Of a stretch of DNA of 9,591 nt, positions 1 through 5,840 are shown in pieces (position 1 is the stretch's first letter; each line of letters begins with the position of its first letter). A model generated the notes under the pieces. It had not been told where the DNA came from. It was given only the letters and a program-made list of their open reading frames with translations, and searched no databases. The position numbers and the translations under genes were made by a program. The stretch covers positions 1-9,591 of the forward strand of contig JACMJI010000047.1 in the NCBI GenBank assembly GCA_014380705.1, read 5' to 3'. The DNA is from Gorillibacterium sp. (lineage in GTDB: Bacteria > Bacillota > Bacilli > Paenibacillales > NBRC-103111).

Positions 1-128
1 GTCTACTCACGATGATGATCCATCTTTATGAAGCTTATTCTCCACTCTTAGGACCTGGAAACCAAGGAGCCGCCCCTTGCTAGAACGGCTTTTTAGTATA
101 TGCATGAAGTTTATTTATATGGATTCGT

Positions 129-519
129 CTACTCTGTCGTTTTTGATTTTAATGAAGATACAAATCGTGAAGAACCCGAGCCAATTCGGTAAAGCTGCCT
201 TCCTTCTTCATAGCGAATGAACTGTGCATCCTCCGGCAACTCAATCGGTGGACCATTCTCCGACAGAACCAAGTGAATAATGGTTAAAGGAGTTCATTGC
301 AGGATCTTGGAATCCCCGCTCCTCCGTATAACCGTCCCATCGTTCCCAGATCGTCGTTGCGCCTTGGCGGATTGAATACCCCCAAGACGGGTAAGACTCT
401 TGCAGTAGAAGGTGGTAGGCCGCTTCAACACAGCCATTCTCCACCAGCACTGGCATGAGATAGCCGACACCGAGGAATCCGGTTGTCAGGTGCCAGCCGC
501 ACCCCACCGGGTCGATGTA
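129..519 (-). pseudogene. GH78 alpha-L-rhamnosidase, C-terminal remnant with internal deletion and frameshift
   Basis: Reading down from 519, the minus strand encodes a stretch characteristic of the end of the (alpha/alpha)6 catalytic domain of GH78 alpha-L-rhamnosidases: WHLTTGF, YPSWGY, RQGATTIWERWDG, FQDPAMNSFNHY and GSVGEW. It then runs into SDT-like out-of-frame residues and a stop at 241-243. The adjacent frame continues from about 252 to a stop at 129-131 with ELPEDAQF and RQLYRIGSGSSRF, which resembles the last beta strands of the C-terminal GH78 domain. The normal protein has further residues between these two blocks (my estimate is 80-100), so a deletion near 240-255 changed the frame. 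The 5' side is also lost: an in-frame stop lies at 520-522, while family members are roughly 900 residues long. The Glu of IWERW is, from family knowledge, the catalytic base. The domain part carrying the general acid is absent, so no activity is expected. A GTG-started 88-residue ORF (241-507) exists but is probably not a real gene. Confidence 0.82.
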
Positions 520-563
520 TTATTCAGTTCATGTTATAGAACCCAATTTACTTCTTTGCGTAT

Positions 564-608
564 ATAAAGATATGACTTCCCAGCCAGGCTGGGAAGCCAT
601 ATCTTTAT
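564..608 (-). terminator. Strong hairpin terminator of the sugar-importer operon
   Basis: Arms 564-574 and 598-608 pair around an inner 10-bp perfect stem (CTTCCCAGCC at 576-585 with GGCTGGGAAG at 587-596). A single A/C mismatch separates inner and outer stems. The minus-strand transcript leaves the hairpin through TCTTTATATA, a moderate T-rich tail. It lies about 100 nt after the stop of the last permease gene, so it most likely ends that operon. The plus-strand exit (ATCTTTATTG) is also T-rich, so it may work both ways. The GH78 remnant lies beyond it and would not be transcribed with the importer. Confidence 0.8.
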
Positions 609-708
609 TGCTGTACGTTATCGGGGGTGGAGCTGACAGCAGGAAAGTGCAGCTTACCTCTACCCTCGAAAACCTTTTCCACTCAGCACCATATGTCAAG
701 TCACTGTC
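609..708. other. Short 3' untranslated region, no gene seen
   Basis: This is the 100 bp between the permease stop and the terminator hairpin. I see no gene-like reading frame with family resemblance. A plus-strand open frame crosses it (515-769), but it runs antisense into the permease end, has no convincing ribosome binding site and matches no family I recognise. Confidence 0.5.
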
Positions 709-1593
709 TTACTCCTTGACAGAACCCAGCATAATTCCACTGATGAAATACTTTTGCAGCATTGGGTAAACAATTAGAATCGGAAGCATAGATACGAAGA
801 TTTTGGCGGCAGTCAGGGTCTTGTTAGAAAGCTTAGCCAGCTTCTTGATCTGATCTAGATCCGTCAACGTCGGGTCAATGTTGACAACGATCTGCTGCAT
901 ATAGGTTTGCAGCGGGATCAGTTTATCGTTTGTAATGAAGATCATCCCCGTCGTAAATTCATTCCACACGCCGACCATAAGGAATAAGGTTGTTGTAGCG
1001 AGAACAGGAAGTGACAATGGGATAAAGATCTTAAACAGCATGTACCAAGGTCCAGCACCATCCATGCTCGCTGATTCCTCCATCTCACGAGGAATACTGC
1101 GGAAATAGTTAAGGACCAAAATCACGTTAAAGATATTTACAAGAGATGGAATCACCAGAACCATGAAGCTATTCATCAGTCCCATTTGTTTGATAACGAG
1201 ATAACCAGGGATTAATCCACCGCTAAACATCATACAAAATATAAACAACCACATGTAGATATTACGCATGTAAAATTCCCTGTTCTGCTTCGAGAGCGGG
1301 TAAGCCATCATAACCGTAATGACAAAGCTTAATAGGGTAACGGCCACCACACGCTGTACAGAAACCCAAAAGGCTCTAAAAAACTTCGTGTCATCTATAA
1401 TTTTGGCATATGCGTCCAGATTAAATCCTTGTGGCAACACGGTTATGAAGCCGGCCTCCGCCAAGGATGGCTTACTCATGGAAACGGCCAGGTTATGCAA
1501 AATCGGAAATAAAGAGCTTAATGAAACAAGAAGTAATATAGCAATGATCGACCAATCTGCTATCTTGGTGCCTAGTGTTCTGCTTCTAACCAT
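709..1593 (-). CDS. Carbohydrate ABC transporter permease, LplC/YtcP type (MalG-like)
   Basis: This 294-residue inner-membrane permease is the second transmembrane subunit of a CUT1-type oligosaccharide importer. Hydrophobic segments lie near residues 14-36, 80-100, 112-134, 143-163, 195-215 and 262-285, giving the usual six helices. The cytoplasmic EAA loop that contacts the ATPase is visible at about 173-196 as EESASMDGA followed by IFIPLSLP, matching the EAA...DGA...I.LP consensus. The ending (PMLQKYFISGIMLGSVKE) is typical of this subfamily. The ATG at 1591-1593 is supported by GGTGGAGGG (1603-1611) with a 9-nt spacer. Only 18 nt separate it from the stop of the upstream permease gene, so the two are co-transcribed and probably translationally coupled. 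The substrate cannot be read from the permease; the context suggests an oligosaccharide, possibly rhamnose-containing. Confidence 0.95.
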   Translation of the reverse strand: MVRSRTLGTKIADWSIIAILLLVSLSSLFPILHNLAVSMSKPSLAEAGFITVLPQGFNLDAYAKIIDDTKFFRAFWVSVQRVVAVTLLSFVITVMMAYPLSKQNREFYMRNIYMWLFIFCMMFSGGLIPGYLVIKQMGLMNSFMVLVIPSLVNIFNVILVLNYFRSIPREMEESASMDGAGPWYMLFKIFIPLSLPVLATTTLFLMVGVWNEFTTGMIFITNDKLIPLQTYMQQIVVNIDPTLTDLDQIKKLAKLSNKTLTAAKIFVSMLPILIVYPMLQKYFISGIMLGSVKE

Positions 1594-1611
1594 GCTGATT
1601 TTCCCTCCACC

Positions 1612-2505
1612 TTAAAAGACTCGGTAATTGGCAAATTTGCTGGCCAATTTATAAGTTGTAACAATAAGCACCAAACTGATGATGGACTTCATAAGTCCGA
1701 TTGCTGTTGCTACTTCAAATTTCCCTTCCCGAAGTCCAGCCCTGAAAACGTAAGTATCAATCACATCGGCTGAATCGTACACGAGTGGGTTGTAAAGGTT
1801 AAAGATTTGGTCGAAGTTAGCGCTTAAGACTCCCTGGAGACTTAGAGTCGCTACCAACACGACGGTTGTGGTAATTCCGGGAAGGGTGATGTGCCGAAGC
1901 TTCTGCATTCGGGTCGCACCATCAATATCTGCGGCCTCATAAAGGGAAGGGTTAATGGCTGTCAACGCAGCCAAATAGATGATGGCACCGAAACCAAATT
2001 CCTTCCATATATCGGAGCTTACTAGAATGGTTCGAAACCAGAAATTGTCACCTAGGAACATAATGGGTTCCATGCCTAAAGAAGTAACCATTCGGTTAAA
2101 GATGCCATCCAAAGCGAACATGTCCCTTAGGATCCCAGCAATCAATACCCATGAGAGAAAGTGGGGTAAATAGACAATCGTTTGGATGCTTCGTTTATAC
2201 CATCGAATGCGCACTTCATTTAGCAGTAGGGCAAAAACAATCGGAACAATAAAACCGAACACCAATTTCAATAGAGCGATCGAGATCGTATTTACGAACA
2301 ATTGGGTACCTATGGGACTTTTGAACAGAACGTCGTAGTTTTCTAATCCGACCCAAGGTGATCCAAAAAAACCTTTTGTAGGAATATAGTGTTTAAAAGC
2401 CAGAACAATTCCGAACATTGGCCAAACACTAAAGAGAAGAACCAGAATCAAGCCAGGAAATACCATAAGATTGTAATGCAGCTGAGAGGTCCAATTACGC
2501 TTCAT
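1612..2505 (-). CDS. Carbohydrate ABC transporter permease, LplB/YtcP-partner type (MalF-like)
   Basis: This 297-residue permease is the first transmembrane subunit of the same importer. The N-terminus (NLMVFPGLILVLLFSVWPM, then FGIVLAFKHY and WVGLENYDVLF) is the classic LplB/UgpA-like opening. Further membrane segments lie near 71-95, 108-126, 159-181, 211-229 and 268-286. The EAA loop at 190-209 is essentially perfect: YEAADIDGA, then RHITLP. I chose the ATG at 2503-2505 because AGGCGG (2515-2520) sits 9 nt upstream and the protein then begins MKRNW, as relatives do. A TTG at 2548-2550 would add 15 residues but lies inside a hairpin (2540-2567), so it is less likely. The gene starts 73 nt after the binding-protein stop. 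It pairs with the downstream permease, and no ATPase gene accompanies them. Confidence 0.95.
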   Translation of the reverse strand: MKRNWTSQLHYNLMVFPGLILVLLFSVWPMFGIVLAFKHYIPTKGFFGSPWVGLENYDVLFKSPIGTQLFVNTISIALLKLVFGFIVPIVFALLLNEVRIRWYKRSIQTIVYLPHFLSWVLIAGILRDMFALDGIFNRMVTSLGMEPIMFLGDNFWFRTILVSSDIWKEFGFGAIIYLAALTAINPSLYEAADIDGATRMQKLRHITLPGITTTVVLVATLSLQGVLSANFDQIFNLYNPLVYDSADVIDTYVFRAGLREGKFEVATAIGLMKSIISLVLIVTTYKLASKFANYRVF

Positions 2506-2514
2506 GATGAGGTA

Positions 2515-2520
2515 CCGCCT
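2515..2520 (-). promoter_or_regulatory. RBS that decides the start of the LplB-type permease
   Basis: AGGCGG on the minus strand lies 9 nt before the ATG at 2503-2505. It is one mismatch from AGGAGG. It has the same spacing as the RBS of the next permease gene and favours this ATG over the TTG at 2548-2550. Confidence 0.6.
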
Positions 2521-2539
2521 TTCCGGAAGTATGAAGGAG

Positions 2540-2567
2540 GAGAACGCCAAGTTTCCTTGACGTTCTC
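2540..2567 (-). promoter_or_regulatory. Intercistronic hairpin after the binding-protein gene
   Basis: GAGAACG (2540-2546) pairs with CGTTCTC (2561-2567). After one C/A mismatch, CAAG (2548-2551) pairs with CTTG (2556-2559), leaving a TTTC loop. It begins about 12 nt after the binding-protein stop and precedes the permease RBS. There is no clean U tract (TCCTCCTTC follows), so it is more likely an mRNA-stabilising or attenuating element than a full terminator. Such elements let binding proteins be made in excess over permeases. The structure is seen directly; the role is inferred. Confidence 0.65.
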
Positions 2568-2578
2568 TTTCCTGGGAT

Positions 2579-4276
2579 CTATTTGCCTGAAACTTCTTTA
2601 TTTACTTCTTCAAGGATTTCGTCCCCGCCTTGGGCTTTCCAGTCAGTTACGAACTTATCAAAGGCTTCAATGGGTTCTTTGCCCATAATGATTTTTAGAT
2701 AAACGTTCATCTGGAGACTTTCCAATGCAGTCATATTCTTCTCCATGGTAGGCGTCTTGCCTTCATAGGCTTTGTAAATGATATTAGGATTGGCGCCGTT
2801 AATGGCATTCATAGCTAAGATCCAAGCCTTGTAGTTCTGCCAGCCAGGCATGTTCTTCGTATTGTTCTCTGGATCTTTTTCGCCTTCTTTAAATTTGCTG
2901 ATCTGATCATATGCATCCCTTTCATCAAAGGTTAACAGTTGATCACGAGTCATTTTGCCGTCCAACGCATCCCTTAGGCGGGCAGCTTTTTTAAGTTCTT
3001 TATCGGTTGAGTCGATAGCAAGACCAAACAGAATTGGATTTTTCTCGACAGCATCCTTGTAAAGACCATTGTACAGTTCGATAGTCCATTCTTCATCCTT
3101 ATTTTCAGTCCATACATTGACCCACTTCATGGCCAATTCCGGGTATTTGAAGCCTTTTTTCACGACGATGATCGTACCAACAGGTGTTCCGGCCGTTACT
3201 TCCAGCTTGCCGTTCTTCCCTTGGAGTGCGTATGGCGTCCAGTCTGCGGTCTTGTCGTTATTCAAAGTATTGTTAAGCGGATACCAAGGACCATACCAGG
3301 AATGGCTGACAATGCCCGCAGTGCCGCCGGACAGCAATTCCATGACTTTACCGCCATCCTTCAAGGCAAAATCCTTCTCAATTAAGCCGTCTTTATAAAA
3401 CTGAGCTAAGAATCCGAGAGCTTCCTTGGCTTGGGGCTCGATGCCTCCGTAAACCACTTTCCCGTCATCAGCTTTATAGAAAGATCTTGGGAAAGAGGAG
3501 AAGTAACTAAAGAATGCGGATCCGCCGAACATTCCAATCGGATCGTTCTGCATTTGTAGAGCAAGCGGAACCGTTTTGCCACCGCCAGCTGGATCCTTTT
3601 CCTTAAAGGCTTTGGCGATTGCAACAACATCTTCTATACTCTTGGGTTCAGGCAGGTTCAACTTCTTCCGCCAGTCATCTCTAATCCATACAAGAGGGAA
3701 GTCAGCGGTAGGCATTTGGTTAGGTATAACGTAATTTTTACCATCAATAGCGAGGAAGTCATGGACGCCGTTGTTGTTCTGCTCCCAACCCGCTTTTACC
3801 TTCGGAGAGGCGTAGTTTTTGATCACGTCAGTGAGATCTTCAATCATGTCTGCTTCTACTAGACGCTTGACCATATTCTTAATATAGGTCGCGTCGCCGC
3901 CGATTTGCAAAATATCTGGAAGGTCGTTAGCCGCCACCGAAAGTTCTATTTTGTTCTTGAACGCTTCTCCGTCCGAAGGAAGAGCCCAAAGAATCTTCGG
4001 ATTTACGTTCAACTTTTTCATCATGAAATCGTTGTATGCGTTCTTGTCATAGGATTCACCAGCTGGGAACTTCGGATCTACACTTGTAGACTTGACCGAT
4101 GTGAAAGTAACGGTTTCCGGGAATGGTGCGAAAGGATCATAATTTTTCGCCTCTGCCGATGCAGCTGGAGCAGTACTGCTTTTCGCAGTGTTTTCAGTGG
4201 TGCTTTTTCCACCGGAGCAGGCTGTAGTCAGAAGCAACGATGCTATAACAGGTAAAACAAGCCATTTGCCCTTCAT
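2579..4276 (-). CDS. Extracellular sugar-binding lipoprotein, LplA/YtcQ type
   Basis: This 565-residue substrate-binding lipoprotein captures a sugar outside the membrane and delivers it to the two permeases encoded next. The signal peptide is MKGKWLVLPVIASLLLTTAC, with the lipidated Cys at residue 20. The lipobox TTAC is slightly atypical at -3. A Ser/Thr/Ala-rich linker (about 21-43) follows. The mature domain has features of the LplA/YtcQ group of family 1 solute-binding proteins: NDLPDILQIGG, YVIPNQ, LVWIRDDWRKKLNLPEPKS, and TAGIVSHSWYGPWYPLN. The length is normal for the group, which is longer than MalE-like proteins. The ATG at 4274-4276 has GGAAGGGG (4286-4293) about 9 nt upstream. It is first in the importer operon, behind its own promoter and candidate operators. 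The ligand is unknown; the GH78 remnant at the operon end hints at rhamnose-containing oligosaccharides. Confidence 0.95.
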   Translation of the reverse strand: MKGKWLVLPVIASLLLTTACSGGKSTTENTAKSSTAPAASAEAKNYDPFAPFPETVTFTSVKSTSVDPKFPAGESYDKNAYNDFMMKKLNVNPKILWALPSDGEAFKNKIELSVAANDLPDILQIGGDATYIKNMVKRLVEADMIEDLTDVIKNYASPKVKAGWEQNNNGVHDFLAIDGKNYVIPNQMPTADFPLVWIRDDWRKKLNLPEPKSIEDVVAIAKAFKEKDPAGGGKTVPLALQMQNDPIGMFGGSAFFSYFSSFPRSFYKADDGKVVYGGIEPQAKEALGFLAQFYKDGLIEKDFALKDGGKVMELLSGGTAGIVSHSWYGPWYPLNNTLNNDKTADWTPYALQGKNGKLEVTAGTPVGTIIVVKKGFKYPELAMKWVNVWTENKDEEWTIELYNGLYKDAVEKNPILFGLAIDSTDKELKKAARLRDALDGKMTRDQLLTFDERDAYDQISKFKEGEKDPENNTKNMPGWQNYKAWILAMNAINGANPNIIYKAYEGKTPTMEKNMTALESLQMNVYLKIIMGKEPIEAFDKFVTDWKAQGGDEILEEVNKEVSGK

Positions 4277-4307
4277 GTGTAAATACCCCTTCCAAAATGT
4301 ATATTTT

Positions 4308-4321
4308 TGTTTGCGCTTTTA
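4308..4321 (-). promoter_or_regulatory. Candidate cre (CcpA catabolite-repression site)
   Basis: The minus strand reads TAAAAGCGCAAACA, matching the cre consensus TGWAARCGYTWNCW at 12 of 14 positions, including the central CG. It touches the -10 box and covers the expected transcription start (about 4314), a position where CcpA-HPr(Ser-P) binding represses. The match is seen directly; CcpA binding is inferred. Confidence 0.6.
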
Positions 4322-4347
4322 TTATAACGAAGGAAACCCTTTATCAA
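4321..4347 (-). promoter_or_regulatory. Sigma-A-like promoter of the sugar-importer operon
   Basis: A perfect TATAAT (4321-4326, minus strand) is preceded by TTGATA (4342-4347) with a short 15-bp spacer. The short spacing suggests a promoter needing an activator. The predicted start is near 4314, giving a leader of about 38 nt before the binding-protein ATG. Confidence 0.6.
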
Positions 4348-4371
4348 TAAGAGATTTCCTGTTTCATTTTG

Positions 4372-4415
4372 CGGAAAAATGTAACTAATTTCATGGTCAT
4401 AGCAACATTTTTCCG
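4372..4415. promoter_or_regulatory. Inverted-repeat operator candidate upstream of the importer promoter
   Basis: CGGAAAAATGT (4372-4382) and its exact reverse complement ACATTTTTCCG (4405-4415) form 11-bp arms separated by 22 bp, roughly three helical turns centre to centre. They lie at about -60 and -91 from the predicted start. The core GAAAAATGT also occurs three times upstream of the YesM-type kinase gene. The outer copy shares GAAAAATGTTGYT with the most distal kinase-gene copy. A binding site for the AraC-type response regulator is the simplest reading. No U tract follows, so a terminator is unlikely. Confidence 0.55.
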
Positions 4416-4463
4416 GTTTCAGCGCATAACTTTAATGTTTATCATCTATAATTGTTCCATTAA

Positions 4464-5840
4464 TCACTTTTTCTTATTCTCCCTGTACTCCTTCGGTGTT
4501 TTTCCGGTCTCTTCCTTGAACACTTTTCGGAAATACTGATCATCCAGAAACCCGCAGCTCTCACTGATTTCCTGAACGCTTATAGAGGTATGCTCTAGTA
4601 GTTCTCGAGCCGTATCCAACCGTAATTTCCTCATGTAATCATTAAACGGAATGCCCGTAATCTGTTTGAAGCAATTGCTGAAATATCCCCTGCTCATATG
4701 AACAGAGGCAGAGATTTCCTCTTGTGTTACCCCATCCTTCAACCGCTTTCTCATGGTATCCATAGCCTGTAAGATGCCTAGTACAAGATCAATACTGCCG
4801 GAATGATTATGAAAACCAGCTTGAAGCTGCTGACATATGCCTTTCAGCCAATCGGACCATTCCTCCCAGCCCGCTTTCGCGGATGGTGCTTCCTGAATGG
4901 TGTTAATATGAAAGAAGTGCAAGTAAGACCAGCCTAATAAAACGGCTTGAATGATATCTCTTAAAAGCTTTCCGGAAGGCTTAGATTGGATGATCGCGGA
5001 ATCAAGCTGGTCAAAGGCGGCGCTTTCAAATACCCAACGGTAAGTGTTCCAGTGCTTGAGCCACAAACCCTTGTCGATCATTTTCCTATCCGTCCACTCC
5101 CGCATGGATTCGTTATAATACCACTTCCCTTTCTTCATTGCATAGAAGAGTCCATGGTCCAAATAGCGGGTAAGCGTTTCCTTCATCTCCTGACGTTTGA
5201 TTCCGTTCAGCTCATGGAAACAAACCACCAGCCAGTCAGCCTCAGGTACAATTGTACGAATCCAGTCCTCTTCCTCATATTGCAGCTCTCCTGGCCATTC
5301 CGGCTGTAGAAACCAGGCTTCCTCTGAAACGGACATAATGGTTTCAGCTGTCGATCTCTGAAAACGGTATAATTCATTCATCCCGACTCCAGAATGGCGA
5401 GGCAGAAACAGAAAGCCCTTATCTACGGACCTGGAGGATTTCTGATGGGTCGCTATCAGCTCCAAGCGGACTTTTCCCGAGATGCGGTGCAATACTTCAT
5501 CCAGAACATGGTCTTCTAGCTGCGTTTTGACAATATAATCGATAGCTCCCAAACGGAGTGCCTCTTGAACATAATAAAAATCCTGATGACAGGTTAGTAT
5601 GACTGTTTGAAGCCGGGGATGCAATGTTTTTACCTCTTTCATAAGCTCAAAGCCCGACATAATGGGCATGGTTAAATCAGTAACAAGAAGATCAACAGTA
5701 TGGGATGACAGAAACTGCAAGGCTTCCTCCCCGTTCCCTGCTTCCCCCACAATCTCCATGCCATGCTTGTTCCAAGGCAGTACGTGAAGAAGCCCCTTCC
5801 GTACTAAGTGTTCATCATCAACGAGAAGCGTCCGGATCAA
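4464..5840 (-). CDS. YesN-type response regulator (REC + AraC-family DNA-binding domain)
   Basis: This 458-residue cytoplasmic transcription regulator pairs with the kinase encoded just upstream. The receiver domain (about 1-120) has all key residues: acidic pair D8/D9 in LLVDDEHLVRKG, phospho-acceptor D55 in VTDLTMP, T83 and K105. The middle (about 125-355) is a poorly conserved linker typical of YesN proteins. The C-terminus (360-458) is an AraC domain with two helix-turn-helix units: VTQEEISASVHMSRGYFSN (from 371) and ISVQEISESCGFLDDQYFRKVF (from 420), ending in the usual GKTPKEYR. The start is a TTG (5838-5840): no in-frame ATG precedes the receiver domain, and GGGAGG sits 8 nt upstream. 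It overlaps the kinase gene by 23 nt, so the pair is translationally coupled. It probably activates its own operon and the importer through the GAAAAATGT sites. Confidence 0.95.
   Translation of the reverse strand: MIRTLLVDDEHLVRKGLLHVLPWNKHGMEIVGEAGNGEEALQFLSSHTVDLLVTDLTMPIMSGFELMKEVKTLHPRLQTVILTCHQDFYYVQEALRLGAIDYIVKTQLEDHVLDEVLHRISGKVRLELIATHQKSSRSVDKGFLFLPRHSGVGMNELYRFQRSTAETIMSVSEEAWFLQPEWPGELQYEEEDWIRTIVPEADWLVVCFHELNGIKRQEMKETLTRYLDHGLFYAMKKGKWYYNESMREWTDRKMIDKGLWLKHWNTYRWVFESAAFDQLDSAIIQSKPSGKLLRDIIQAVLLGWSYLHFFHINTIQEAPSAKAGWEEWSDWLKGICQQLQAGFHNHSGSIDLVLGILQAMDTMRKRLKDGVTQEEISASVHMSRGYFSNCFKQITGIPFNDYMRKLRLDTARELLEHTSISVQEISESCGFLDDQYFRKVFKEETGKTPKEYRENKKK

Noticed and set aside
63..94. 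Possible plus-strand terminator (AGCCG...CGGCT then TTTTT)
   Set aside because: The stem is only 5 bp with a 13-nt loop, a competing CAAGG/CCTTG pairing overlaps it, and no plus-strand gene is seen to end here. Nothing else is seen in 1-128.
695..720. GTCAAG/CTTGAC hairpin across the last permease codons
   Set aside because: 6-bp arms with a 14-nt loop and no U tract; the much stronger hairpin at 564-608 explains termination.
515..769. Plus-strand 84-residue open frame
   Set aside because: It runs through the terminator hairpin and antisense into the permease end, with no RBS or family resemblance.
3069..3398. Plus-strand open frames antisense to the binding-protein gene
   Set aside because: They are frame shadows of a well-supported lipoprotein gene, with no independent start signals.
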